DNA of 64,000 bases from Rubrobacter_D sp963840835 (GCA_963840835.1 CAWJAM010000006.1:124001-188000), one strand, 5' to 3'; shown: positions 47,534 to 57,854, counted from the stretch's first letter. Notes: generated from the sequence alone by a model not told the origin. A program made the numbers and translations.

Positions 47534-48118
47534 ATGAAGGGTATGGTCGAGGGGATCTTCGTTACCGGAGAAGGCAGCGCGGCGATGGAGCGCGTCGAGG
47601 AGGTCCGGACCGTCGAGGGGTGCGGCATCGAGGGTGACCGCTACTGCGAGGGGACGGGGTTCTGGACGCGCTACGGCGACGTGTGCCAGGTCACCCTGAT
47701 CGAGGGCGAAGACCTCGACTACATCCAGGACGAGCTGGGCATCGGCATCAGGAACGGCGAGCACCGGCGCAACATCGTCACCCGCGGCATAAGGCTCCGC
47801 GACCTGCGCAGGAAGACGTTACGCATCGGGGAGGCGGTCCTCGAGTACGACCGCCCGCGCCCCCCCTGCAGGCACGTACAGGACCTGAGCGAACCAGGCA
47901 TGACACGGGCCCTCAGGAACAGGGGCGGCATCTGCGCCCGGGTCGTCAGGGCCGGCAGCATCAGGGCGGGCGACTCCATTGAGATGGAGTCTGTAGGGAG
48001 TGGGAGTGGGAAGAAAAGCGTCGCTAGTCTCCTCTCCCCCAGGGATCAGTCGGACGGGGGGCATAGAGAGGTGGGGTTCTGGACCAGGCAGCCGCTCCCT
48101 GGAACGGGATTCTCGTAG
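47534..48118 (+). CDS. MOSC-domain protein
   Basis: 194 residues, GAAGGGAG upstream. MOSC domains bind or deliver sulfur for molybdenum-cofactor enzymes or handle N-hydroxylated substrates. VEGIFVTGEGSAAMERVEEV, GCGIEGDRYCEGTGFW, QVTLIEGEDLDYIQDELG, EHRRNIVTRGIRLRDL and the conserved Cys region RPRPPCRHVQDLSEPGM are typical. The domain ends near residue 155. The remaining 40 residues run 73 bp into the 3' end of the convergent mannosyltransferase gene and look like unconserved read-through. Confidence 0.87.
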   Translation: MKGMVEGIFVTGEGSAAMERVEEVRTVEGCGIEGDRYCEGTGFWTRYGDVCQVTLIEGEDLDYIQDELGIGIRNGEHRRNIVTRGIRLRDLRRKTLRIGEAVLEYDRPRPPCRHVQDLSEPGMTRALRNRGGICARVVRAGSIRAGDSIEMESVGSGSGKKSVASLLSPRDQSDGGHREVGFWTRQPLPGTGFS

Positions 48119-49356
48119 AGGTACCAGTAGTCGGTCCACACGCGGTTCATGAGGTCGTCTTCGCTTATGGGCAGCGCTATGGCCAGGGGAAGGAAGTATG
48201 CACCGAGCGCCACGGCGCAGACGGCGAAGCCTACGACCACCCAGGGTCCCCATCCCTGGCGGTTCCAGACCTTGAGCAGCCAATAGGATAGGGCCAGGAT
48301 GGCGAATGGGTAGATTGGCAGGTAGTTGTAGATGTACGGTATACGGGTGCCCGCGGTCCACGGCGCCAGGAGAAACACGTAGCCGAGGACGATCGGTATC
48401 ATCGGGTCGTCCGCCGAGAGCATCCTGGATACGGCCTTGCGCGCCACGTCGAAGATGCCGGCCACGACGGCAAGCGTGCCTGACCACCAGATCAGGGGGT
48501 TCCCGATCGCGATAACCACCTGCAACAGTCCCTCCGCGTTGACCCCGTAGAAATAGCGTATCGGCCTGAGCATGATCGGCCAGCTCCACCAGGGCGAGGC
48601 CCAGCCGTGGGGGATGGCCGAGGAGATTTTGGCCGCCGCCTTGACGTGCCAATCCCACGTCCACAGCCACGCCTGCAAGGGGTTCGCGGTCACAGAGATG
48701 AGCGCCCCTACGTAGACGACGGCCACGTAGATGACCGCGGAGATCCAGAGTCCCCCCAGGAACGGCCGCAGGAGTCCCTTGCGCCAGAGGACGTAGCCGG
48801 CGGGCACGGCCACGGGGAAGGCCGCCCACTTGATGGCGATGGCCAGCCCGAGCAGGACGCAAGAGAAGACCACCTGCCTGCTGCTCTCGGCCTTGAGCGC
48901 CACGATGAAGGTGGCGAGCACGAAGAAGACGAGGAAGATATCCATGACCCCGGTCCTGGAATTGACGATGTACATCGTCTCCACGGCGAAGAAGGTGACG
49001 AGCAGCATGGCGCCGACCCTGTCCTTCAGGCAGTACCACCCGAGGACCGCCACGAGCGGCAACAGGGCCAGGCCGAACAACGTTGGCATGACCCTCCATC
49101 CCAGAGGCTCGTTCCCGAGAACGGCGATGCCAACCGCTATGATGAACTTCCCGAGGGGCGGGTGCAGGTCGAACTGGTAGACGCCGCGCAGGAACTTGTC
49201 AGCCATGGCCGGGAAGTACCTCTCGTCCCAGAGGACCCTCTCCGGAAAACCCAGGCGATACAGCCTGGCCAACACCCCCAGCGCGACGGCGCAGACGCTG
49301 ACGAGTAGCATCGAGCGGTAGGCCCACGACCGGTCGTAGCTCAGGAGGGACTTCAT
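48046..49356 (-). CDS. Dolichyl-phosphate-mannose-type protein O-mannosyltransferase
   Basis: 436 residues from ATG 49356 (ATG 49401 is an alternative). A GT39/GT-C membrane enzyme that transfers mannose from polyprenyl-phosphate-mannose to exported proteins. The DE motif is in RVLWDERYFPAMADKFLRG in the first outside loop, and DLHPPLGKFIIAVGIAVLG follows. Ten or more helices include LLVTFFAVETMYIVNSRTGV, FSCVLLGLAIAIKWAAFPVA and the C-terminal WTAGTRIPYIYNYLPIYPFA. Its 3' end overlaps the convergent MOSC gene by 73 bp. Confidence 0.9.
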   Translation of the reverse strand: MKSLLSYDRSWAYRSMLLVSVCAVALGVLARLYRLGFPERVLWDERYFPAMADKFLRGVYQFDLHPPLGKFIIAVGIAVLGNEPLGWRVMPTLFGLALLPLVAVLGWYCLKDRVGAMLLVTFFAVETMYIVNSRTGVMDIFLVFFVLATFIVALKAESSRQVVFSCVLLGLAIAIKWAAFPVAVPAGYVLWRKGLLRPFLGGLWISAVIYVAVVYVGALISVTANPLQAWLWTWDWHVKAAAKISSAIPHGWASPWWSWPIMLRPIRYFYGVNAEGLLQVVIAIGNPLIWWSGTLAVVAGIFDVARKAVSRMLSADDPMIPIVLGYVFLLAPWTAGTRIPYIYNYLPIYPFAILALSYWLLKVWNRQGWGPWVVVGFAVCAVALGAYFLPLAIALPISEDDLMNRVWTDYWYLYENPVPGSGCLVQNPTSLCPPSD

Positions 49357-49395
49357 AGAGAGCAAGTTTCCAGGTTTCGCGAAGGTTTGTAAAGC

Positions 49396-49452
49396 GAGCA
49401 TGCTCCGGCCTGCGGCCTGCGCTTGTCAGCACTTCAGCTTATCAGGAGTTGG
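49396..49452. repeat. Repeat copy upstream of mannosyltransferase
   Basis: GCTCCGGCCTGCGGCCTGCG with CTTGTCAGCACTTCAGCTTA combines the head of the 30-bp array unit with the CAGCACTTCAGC module. The remaining 300 bases up to 49754 hold no supported gene. Confidence 0.6.
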
Positions 49453-49754
49453 GCTGTAGCCGACTCGGGGCCAAGGTAGCGGTGCCGGTTGGGACGCGAC
49501 AGTCATTACAGGACGAAAGCGGGAATCACGTGCCGAAGAGCGGTTGTCGGAAGAGGCGAGGTACGTGGCGGCACTGTGCACAACACACTTTTGCAAACTC
49601 GGTATAAATCTTGGTGCGTGACTCTGTTTGTAGGAGAATGGGCAAGGATACTGTGCGGAAGGGTTTTCTCAGAAGGGGAGCGAGGAATGGATTCTCCAGG
49701 GTATTTGGGGCATGACGAAACCTGAGACCCCGATATGCGAGAGGCTCCGAGGCG

Positions 49755-52700
49755 ATGCGGGTGTGGCTGCTCAGCGGCTTCCGGGTTTCTGTTGGCGCCA
49801 GGACAATCGAGGACGGTGAGTGGCGACTGAGGAAGGCGGCGAGCCTGGTGAAGCTGCTTGCCCTCGCGCCCAGGCCACAGATTGCACAAGGAGCAGGCGA
49901 TGGATCTCCTGTGGCCTCATCTGGAGACGGAGAGCCGCTTCCAACAACCTGCGTCAGGTCGTGCACGTCACCCGCCACACCCTCGCCCCGACTGAACGGC
50001 TCTCTGTACCTGGCATCAGACAGCGAGTTGCTGGTGCTGTGCCCGCGGGGCGACTTGTGGGTGGACGCGGATGCTTTCGAGGTTGCGGCAACCACCGCCC
50101 GGCGTGCCCGGGAAGCGGCAGCATACAGGGCGGCCATCGACCTGTACGCGGGAGATCTACTGCCCGGAAGACCGCTACGACGCATGGGCGGAGGACAGGC
50201 GGGAGGGGCTTCGGCAAACGTACCTCGCGCTGCTCGTCGGCCTCGCGAAGCTGCACGAAGAACGCGACGAATACGGCCCGGCTATCGACGCGCTACGCAA
50301 GGCGACGGACGAGGAACCCACGCTCGAAGAAGCGTACGCGGCCCTGATGCGACTTTACGCCCTCTCCGGCAAACCCGAGCAAGCCCTGGCCCAATACGAA
50401 AGGCTTCGCGGAATCCTGTCGAGGACGCTCGGTCAACAGCCTGCCGAGGCGACCAAGCGCCTACACGACGAGATTGCCGCGGGGAGGTTCCCCACGCCGG
50501 CCGAGTCGCCGCGGGTAGAAGACCCGACGTCTGCAGGCAACCACAACATACCCGTACCTATGACCAGCTTCATCGGTCGAGAGCGGGAGATGGTAGAGGT
50601 CAAGCGCACCTTAGCCATGACCAGACTTCTGACCCTCACCGGCGCTGGCGGGTCTGGCAAGACGCGTATCGCGCTGGAGTTGGCCCGTGATCTCGTGGGC
50701 GCCTACCCCGACGGGGTGTGGCTGGTGCAACTCGCGCCGCTCTCGGCGCCGGAGCTGGTAACCCAGGAGGTCGCCGGGGTCCTGGGGATCAAAGAGCGCC
50801 CGGGCCAACCCTTGGGCGACACGCTCGCGGACGCCCTGCGAGCCAAAAACCTGCTGCTCGTGCTGGACAACTGCGAGCATTTGGTGGAGTCGGCCGCGCG
50901 GCTTGTAGACAGGCTCCTGAGCTCATGCGCGCGCCTGAGGATCTTGGCAACCAGCCGGGAGATGCTGGCCGTGTCCGGCGAGGTAAACCTCCCCATGTCT
51001 CCGCTCTCCCTGCCCTCCACGACTACCAGAATTTCCCGTGGAGTGCCGACCGTCGAGGACCTCGTGCGCTACGAGGCTGTGAGGCTCTTCGTGGACCGGG
51101 CCCGCCTGAGGCTGCCCGATTTCGGGCTGAACGAGAAGAACGCAGGTGCTGTGGCGAGGGTATGCCGCAAACTCGACGGTATACCCCTGGCCATAGAGCT
51201 GGCGACGGCAAGGATGGGGGCGCTGACAGTGGAGCAGGTCGCCCAGAGACTTGAGGTCTCACTCGACGTGCTCAAGGGCCACAGCCGGACCGCAGAAGCT
51301 CGCCAGCGAACGTTGGGGGCTACCCTGGACTGGAGCCACGGGTTGCTCTCCGAGGCCGAGCGGGCGGTGTTCCGGAGGCTTTCGGTGTTCGCTGGGGGGT
51401 GGACGCTGGAGGCGGCGGAGGCCGTGTGCTCCGGAGGCGGCATCGAAGAGGACGGTATCTTGGATCTTCTCGGAGGTCTGGTAGACAAGTCGCTGGTGGT
51501 GGCTGGACCACGAGCGAGTGGGACAACGCGCTACAGGATGCTCGAGCCCATCCGGCAGTACGCTGGAGGAAAGCTAGAGCTGAGCGGGGAGGCCGAGGAG
51601 GTGCAGCACCGGCACGGCGCCTACTTCCTAGCGTTGGCCGAAGCGGCCGAACCTGAACTTGCCGGACCACGGGGGCGCCTCTGGGTGGAGCATCTGGAAG
51701 CGGATAACGACAACATGCGGGCGGTTCTCTCCTGGGCGCTCGAGGGTGGAGATTTTGGGCTCGGTTTGCGGTTGGCAGGAGCATTGCGGTGGTTCTGGGA
51801 GGGTGACAGACGCTATGAGGAGGGCAGGAGGTGGCTCGAGCAGGCGTTGACGTATGACGCTCCGAAATCGGCGGCGGCGCGAGCCAAGGCACTGGACGGG
51901 GCAGGCTGGCTTGCGTTTGGTCAAGGAGATTTGGATCGAGTTGAGGAGGCGGCCAAAGAGGGCCTCGAACTAAGCACAGAGGCAAGAACCCGACCCCACG
52001 TCGCATCCTCCTTGCGAAACATGCTGGGCAGCCTGGCGAGGACGCGTGGAGACTACGAGCGGGCGAGAAAACTATTCGAGGAGAGCCTTGCGCTCGACCG
52101 GGAAGCGGACGACAGATGGGCTATCGCGTGATCCCTCAGTGGCTTGGCGGACGTGTCCAGCGACCTCGGGCACCACCAACGAGCGGTGGAACTATACGAG
52201 GAAAGTATCGCCATGTCCCGACGATTGGGCTACACCGACCAACTCACCGACAACTTGGTAAACCTGGGATGGGAGTACGTGCTCCGGGGCGATCACGAGC
52301 AGGCGACGGTCCTCAACGAAGAGGTCCTGGCATTGCAACGCAAGCACGGGCGCAGGGGCGATGACCCGTATGCCCTCGACAATCTGGGGTGGGCGGCCCT
52401 TCTACGAGGCGACCACGAAAGAGCCGAAGCCTTCCTCGCGGAGAGCCTGGATTCGTGCAGGGAACTGGGCATCAAGCTGATCGCCGCCGAGAACCTGGAC
52501 GGGTTGGCGTGCGTGGCGGTTGCTTCGGGGAACCCCGGACGGGCGGCGAGAATTCGGGGCGGCACGGGCGCTTCACGAGGCGGTAGGCTACCATCACACG
52601 CCCGCAGAGCGAGCGCTGCGGAAGCCAAGTATTGGGCACGCCCGTTCTCAGCTAGATGAGGCGTCCTGGGAAGCAGCGTTTTCTGAGGGGCGGGCGATGG

Positions 52701-53020
52701 CGTTCGAGGAGGCAGCCGAGTACGCCCTCTCCGAAGAAGAGCATGATTCCTCAACGATCTCTGTGTGGCCACCTACCGATAAATATACGAGCGATCTCAC
52801 CCGCCGAGAGCGAGAGGTAGTACGCCTTATCGCCCAGGGACTCACCAACCGCCAGATCTCCACCGAACTCTCGATTTCAGAACGCACCGCAGCCAACCAC
52901 GTCGCGAAGATACTGCGCAAGCTCGGGCTCCGTTCCCGGGCCCAGATCGCCGCCCGCGCCGGAGCCATCGTCGACGCTGCGGAAGGGACCGCTCCGGGAA
53001 TGGCGGCCTCGGATGGGTGA
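49755..53020 (+). pseudogene. BTAD/NB-ARC/TPR/LuxR multidomain regulator, frameshifted
   Basis: One protein of about 1085 residues across five frames. An OmpR-like/BTAD start MRVWLLSGFRVSVGARTIED and the bacterial transcriptional activator domain (YLALLVGLAKLHEERDEYGP, ALMRLYALSGKPEQALAQYE) are followed at 50560-51480 by an AfsR/MalT-type STAND ATPase. Its Walker A is TLTGAGGSGKTRIALELA, Walker B NLLLVLDNCEHL, and sensor RILATSREML. TPR helices follow (51600-52600: YERARKLFEESLALDREADD, HQRAVELYEESIAMSRRLGY). A LuxR HTH ends it (LTRREREVVRLIAQGLTNRQ). Shifts occur near 49895, 50160, 52130 and 52545. The central 680 residues are unbroken. Confidence 0.8.
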
Positions 53021-53645
53021 CGCGGGGTTCACTCGGATCGAGTCGGAGCGTTTTATCCTCAGGCGCTTCAGGGATTCGGACCTTGCCTCTTTCGTGGCCT
53101 ACCGCAACGATCCCGAGGTCGCCCGCTACCAGTCCTGGGACTCCTTCGACGAGCGAGAGGCGAGGGCCTTTATCCGAGAGATGGGGTCGGCGCAGCCGGG
53201 TGTACCGGGCGAATGGTTCCAGTTCGCCGTTGAATCTAAGGAGTCGGGAAATCTCGTCGGAGACTGCGCCTTACAGGTCGACGGGCAAGAGCCCTATCGG
53301 GCCGAGATCGGTTTCACGCTCGCGCGCGAGCACCAGGGAAGAGGCTTCGCTTCGGAGGCCGTCTCGCGCCTGTTGGACTTCGCCTTCGAGGAGCTGGGGC
53401 TCCACAGGATCGTCGCCATCGCAGATTGCAGGAACAAGCCTTCCTGGGCCCTGCTCGAGCGAATCGGCATGCGCCGTGAAGGGCACTTCCTCGATAGCGT
53501 CTGGTTCAAGGGAGAATGGTCCGACGAGTACCTGTACGCCGTCCTGAAGGACGAATGGCTCGGGAATGCGAGCGGATTAACGCTTCGCTCCCTCCTCGAG
53601 ACGTTCCGAACTGAAGCGCATTTCTCGATCCAGAACCGAAAATGA
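53013..53645 (+). CDS. GNAT acetyltransferase, RimJ/RimL type
   Basis: 210 residues. ESERFILRRFRDSDLASFVA, YRNDPEVARYQSWDSFDERE, then AEIGFTLAREHQGRGFASEA (acetyl-CoA loop) and NKPSWALLERIGMRREGHFL fit the RimJ/RimL ribosomal-protein N-acetyltransferase group, which also includes small-molecule and resistance acetyltransferases. The start overlaps the end of the large regulator gene by 8 bases, so the pair is probably co-translated. Intact. Confidence 0.9.
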   Translation: MGDAGFTRIESERFILRRFRDSDLASFVAYRNDPEVARYQSWDSFDEREARAFIREMGSAQPGVPGEWFQFAVESKESGNLVGDCALQVDGQEPYRAEIGFTLAREHQGRGFASEAVSRLLDFAFEELGLHRIVAIADCRNKPSWALLERIGMRREGHFLDSVWFKGEWSDEYLYAVLKDEWLGNASGLTLRSLLETFRTEAHFSIQNRK

Positions 53646-53763
53646 GTAGAAATACTCACGTCTTCGGCCCGGTTAGCTAACGCCCAGATAACGCGCGACT
53701 CCTACCCTGGTTCCTGTAGGCAAAGGACGCGGCCCAGAGGCCGCCGACGAAAGGAGCAAGGGA

Positions 53764-54440
53764 ATGAAACGTGTAGTGTTGGTGGCGCTCGGCGTCATCC
53801 TGGCGCTGGTCTTGGCATCGCCGATAGCCTTAGCGCAGGCCGAGCAGGGCGCGCAGTCGTCCGAGCAGACCTCGCAACTGGCCGCCGACTGGTGGCAATG
53901 GGCGGTGTCCAAACCCGTGGCAGAGAACCCCTGATCGACGGTGACCCCAACTACAGCGAAGAACAGTGCGACGGGCAGCCTTTGAGCGGCGCATCGGGCG
54001 AGACGTGGTTCCTTGCCGGTACGCTCGACGGTAGCCTTGTGGAGCGCACCTGCACCGCGCCGGCCGGGCAGCAGCTCTTCTTCCCCGTCGTGAACTACGT
54101 GTTCTTCATTACCGAGCCGGGCGAGACCGAGGAGATAGCGCGCCAGGCGGTCAACGACTACATCGACGGGCTCGTTGCCGATCCCAGGTTCAAGATGAGG
54201 GTTACCGTCGATGGTAAAAAGGTCAAGAGCAGCCAGATAATCCGCGCGGATTCTCCCCTCTTCACCGCCACGGTGCCGGAAGGTGGCCTTCTGCCGGCCG
54301 GTTCATACGACGGGGTCACTGACGGGCTCTGGGTGACGCTGCCGAGCTTGCCGGAAGGCGAACACACGATCCGCTTCACGATGAGCGCCCCGAACGCCGG
54401 CTTCTCGCAGGACAACACATACTACCTGACCGTGGAATAG
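53764..54440 (+). pseudogene. Secreted protein of unknown function, single frameshift
   Basis: ATG after AAAGGAG. Signal peptide MKRVVLVALGVILALVLASP with an AQA-type cleavage site near residue 26. The mature part has WWQWAVSKPVAENPLIDGDP, ETWFLAGTLDGSLVERTCTA, PAGQQLFFPVVNYVFFITEP and a C-terminal beta-rich end EGEHTIRFTMSAPNAGFSQD. One indel between 53890 and 53932 separates the signal peptide from the body. I recognise no named domain; two Cys residues could pair outside the cell. A strong terminator follows, shared with convergent xylB. Confidence 0.75.
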
Positions 54441-54463
54441 GCAGGACGGGCAGAAACGCCAGG

Positions 54464-54492
54464 GAGCCGGGCCCCATTTCGGGGCCCGGCTC
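54464..54492. terminator. Bidirectional terminator
   Basis: A perfect 12-bp stem GAGCCGGGCCCC / GGGGCCCGGCTC with loop ATTTC, between the convergent secreted protein and xylB genes. Confidence 0.82.
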
Positions 54493-54522
54493 AGCGCAGC
54501 CGTCTACAAGTTCCACCGCGTA

Positions 54523-56047
54523 TTACTCGCCGGTCGAACTCGCCGCGAGGTCCGTGAGGCGGGACATGGCCGAGCGCGTCGCCGGGTAAAGCGAGCGGTA
54601 GACCTGGTAGTGCTCCTCGTAGGTCTTCGAGCGGTCCCCGTCCGGCTCCGTGATCTCCTCTCGCAACTCGACGACCGAGGACGCTTCTTCCACATCGGCG
54701 TAGGTGCCTGAGGCGACACCTGCCAGTAGAGGCGCCCGAGGCGACACCTGCCAGCAACGCGGCGCCGTATGCGGGTCCCTCGTCGGCAACTGTCCTGCGC
54801 ACGGGGGCGTTGTAGATGTCGGCCTGGAGCCGGCGCCAGAGGCCGCTCCTCGCCCCGCCGCCGGTGGCCCGCACGTCGTCCATAGGTACGCCGAGCTCGT
54901 GCATGATCTCCATGGAGTCGCGCAGCGAGAAGATCACACCCTCCATCACGGCGCGGGTCATGTGCGACACGCCGTGACGGGCCGTTAGCCCGAAGAAGGC
55001 TCCCCTGGCCCTTGGGTCGAGGTGTGGGGTCCTCTCACCCGAGAGATAGGGCAGGAAGAGGAGCCCCTCGGAGCCCGGCGGAACGCCCGAGGCCGACTCG
55101 ACGAGGTCGTCGTAGTCGCCCCCCAGCGTCTCGCGCCACCAGGAGAGCGACCCGCCCGCGGAGAGGGTGACGCCCATCAGGTGGTAGGCGCCTGGCACGG
55201 CGTGGCAGAAGGCGTGCAGCCGCCCCGAAGGGTCCGGGTTGAACTCACTCGTGTGGGCGAAGAGGACGCCGCTCGTGCCCACGGAGGAGCTCACGAGCCC
55301 GGGACCAACAATGCCGATCCCGACCGCCGCCGCCGCGTTGTCACCCCCACCCGCGGCCACGGGGATGCCTGGTGGCAGGCCAAGCTCTCCGGCGACGCTC
55401 TCGCGCAGGGCGCCAGTGTTTTCGGGGCCTTCGTAGACCTTCGGCATCCACTCGGGTGGGATCTGTAGGGCGTCCAGGATCTCAGCGGACCAGTCGCGGG
55501 CCCGCACGTCGAGGAGCAGGGTGCCTGCGGCGTCAGAGGCGTCCGTTGCGTACTCGCCCGTGAGCCTGAGCCTCACGTAATCCTTGGGGAGGAGGACGCG
55601 CGAGATCCTCTCGAAGTTCTCCGGCTCTTCGTCTCTCAGCCAGACGATCTTCGGCGCCTGGAAGCCGGTGAGGGCCGGGTTGCCGGCGATGGAGATAAGT
55701 CGTTCCGCGCCGACGGAGTGCGTGATCTCCTCGCACTGCGCCTGCGTGCGCTGGTCGTTCCAAAGCAGCGCCGGCCTGATGACCTGGTCAGAGGCGTCGA
55801 GGAAGACGGAGCCGTGCATCTGGCCCGTGAGCCCGATGCTACCCACCTCCCCGGCTTCGCTGGCGACCTTCCCGAGCACCTCTCTCGCGCCCTCCCACCA
55901 GTCGGCGGGGTCCTGCTCGGTCCAGCCTGGGCGCGGGGTGTGGAGCGGGTACTCAGAGGAGGCTTCGGCGACGACCTCTCCAGTCCCGTCCACGGCGACG
56001 GCCCTCGCGCCGCCGGTCCCGACGTCGAGCCCAACGAGGACGCTCAT
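54523..56047 (-). pseudogene. xylB: Xylulokinase, C-terminal frame broken by a 28-bp duplication
   Basis: FGGY carbohydrate kinase, D-xylulose plus ATP to xylulose 5-phosphate. MSVLVGLDVGTGGARAVAVD, GLTGQMHGSVFLDASDQVIR (XylB signature), RPALLWNDQRTQAQCEEI, AGGGDNAAAAVGIGIVGPGL, SGERTPHLDPRARGAFFGLT and ATGGGARSGLWRRLQADIYN cover the kinase. The last 63 residues (GTYADVEEASS to DLAASSTGE) are shifted because AGGCGACACCTGCCAG occurs twice, at 54711 and 54739: a 28-bp tandem repeat. The upstream 50-codon frame overlaps the start by 4 bp. Confidence 0.87.
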
Positions 56048-56196
56048 GCTTCACCCCCGCTCGAGCGGGCTTCTTTCGCCTCCTTGCGGCGCTTCTCGAC
56101 CATCGGCTCTTGTGCAATCTCCTGGTGATAGGCTGGCGGCACGAAGCGCGTAACGGCGGGCCCGAAGGCCCAGACACCGACCGAGTACTTGATCAT
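56044..56196 (-). pseudogene. Truncated sugar isomerase-like N-terminus (50 codons)
   Basis: ATG 56196 has AAGGAG six bases upstream. The protein starts MIKYSVGVWAFGPAVTRFVP and PAYHQEIAQEPMVEK, which resembles the first strand and loop of TIM-barrel sugar isomerases (AP-endonuclease-2 fold) that accompany xylulokinases. It then jumps to a charged tail RRKEAKEARSSGGEA and stops with an ATGA overlap into xylB. Full-length relatives have over 300 residues, so most of the barrel would have been lost by an in-frame internal deletion. Family recognition from 35 residues is tentative. Confidence 0.45.
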
Positions 56197-56202
56197 CCGC
56201 AT

Positions 56203-56545
56203 CTCCTTCCCCCGGTTTCAGAACGGACGAGGGATAGCCCTCCTGCCGCCCATCATAGCCCGAACCAGATCCCGCCGTGTATCGTGCGGCATCCGACCTT
56301 CGCGGGTCATAGGCAAGGGGGAAAGCCTTGCGCCGCCTGTAGTATCCAACGCCGGGCTGGTGTAGCATACGCCTCCAAAGTCCCTGAGCCGCTTCGCCCG
56401 AGCATGGGACCTTCGGTCCGGGCGTGGCTCGCAGCGTTTCCGCCACGACGCTCTGTCGCATCCAGTCGAATAGAGGCAGCACGGTCACGATTTACCGATC
56501 AGGCATAGCCGCTTCCACGTAGGCGGGCGGTAACGAAAGAGAGGT
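56203..56545. other. Intergenic, nothing recognised
   Basis: About 340 bases between the divergent xylB operon and the BCCT-type fragment. I see a few GC-rich inverted repeats only (for example GGACCTTCGGTCC near 56406) and no supportable gene. Confidence 0.35.
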
Positions 56546-56602
56546 TGCAGGGCGCAGCAGAGCATCGAGGACCAGAGGTCCAAGGTAGGGATCGTATTCT
56601 GG

Positions 56603-57085
56603 GTGTCGGCCGCGGTTTCGCTGGCTTTCATCTTGTGGGGTGTTATCTCGCCGACGAGCTTCGGCATCGTGACCCAGGCGGTCTTCGACTGGGTGGTCTC
56701 GAACCTGGGTTGGTTCTATCTCCTGGCGGGAAACTTCTTCCTCATCTTCGTGTTCCTCCTGGCCCTCAGCCGTTACGGGAAATTCAGGCTGGGCCAGGAG
56801 GGTGAGAGGCCCCAGTTCAGCACGTTCGCGTGGTTCGCCATGATGTTCCAGGCCGGGATGGGGCCATCCCTCATCTTCTGGGGCGTTGCCGAGCCCCTCT
56901 CGCATTACGGCGCCCCGCCCTTCGGCATGGCGCAGCCGTCCACCACGGAGGCGGCCCAGTTGGGGATACAGTACACGTACTTCCACTGGGCGCTGCACCC
57001 GTGGGCCATGTACGCCGTCGTCGGGCTCACGGTAGGGTACTTCAGCTTCCGTAGGAACGAGCCCGGTCTCATCAGCCCGGTCGGT
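56603..57085 (+). pseudogene. BCCT-family transporter, N-terminal fragment
   Basis: SLAFILWGVISPTSFGIVTQ, LGWFYLLAGNFFLIFVFLLA, FAMMFQAGMGPSLIFWGVAE and YTYFHWALHPWAMYAVVGLT, then RRNEPGLISPV, are the first four to five helices of a betaine/choline/carnitine transporter (normally about 500 residues and 12 helices). Helices 1-5 end abruptly at 57085 and a substrate-binding protein continues in another frame. The start is uncertain: GTG 56603, or a TTG near 56545 if one base is missing. Loss of the rest must be a deletion. Confidence 0.72.
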
Positions 57086-57854
57086 CCTCCAGGCCGCCGA
57101 CGCGACGGTGATAGACAGAACCGGCCTCGGCGGCAACGAGGCCGTGCGCCAGGCGCTCGAGTCAGGCGAGATAGACCTCTATTGGGAGTACACGGCCACG
57201 GGCTGGCTGGTCCACCTCTCCGAGACGGAATCCATACCTGACCCGAAGAAGCAGTACGAGGCCGTAGCCAGAGAAGACCTCAAGGAGAACGGCATCAAGT
57301 GGCTCGACCCGGCACCCGGTAACGACACCTACGCCATCTCCGCGAGCGAGAAGACCAGCCAGGATCTCGGCGTCGAGACCATCTCCGACCTGAAGCGCCT
57401 GGTCGAGGATCGCCCCAAGGAGGCCACGCTCTGCCTCAACAACGACGACGACTTCCTGACCCGCTTCGACGGGCTGCCTGGCCTCGAGCGCGCCTACGGG
57501 TTCGAGTTTCCAGATGAGAACCTGATCGAGATGTCATCGGACGCCGTCTACGACGCCACCGACGTGGCAGAGATCTGTAACTTCGGCGTGGTCTTCACGA
57601 CGAGCGGCTTTATTAGGGACTTCGATCTACATCTCCTGGAAGACGACAAGGACTTCTTCGCCGTCTACAACCCGGCCCTAACCATAAGGCAGACCGTGTT
57701 CAAGCAGTACCCGCAGCTACGCGAGATCTTCGTCCCCATCTCCCAGAAGCTCGATACCGAAACACTGCGGAAACTCAACTACGCGGTCGATGTCGAAGGC
57801 GAGTCCCCCGAAAGCGTCGCCAGAACCTGGCTAAAAACGGAAGGCTTCTTGTAG
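57086..57854 (+). pseudogene. OpuAC-type glycine betaine/choline-binding protein, C-terminal part
   Basis: LQAADATVIDRTGLGGNEAV, RQALESGEIDLYWEYTATGW, LDPAPGNDTYAISASEKTSQ, DLGVETISDLKRLVEDRPKE and VYNPALTIRQTVFKQYPQLR are typical of the periplasmic-type binding protein of ABC betaine/choline importers (type II fold). The lipoprotein signal and about 50 residues of the first lobe are missing, replaced by the BCCT fragment. The remaining 250 codons are undamaged. A GTG at 57108 could give a non-exported product. The repeat family starts at its stop codon. Confidence 0.78.

Noticed and set aside
49489..49725. 78-codon plus-strand frame before the large regulator
   Set aside because: No ribosome site, no similarity recognised, low coding character.
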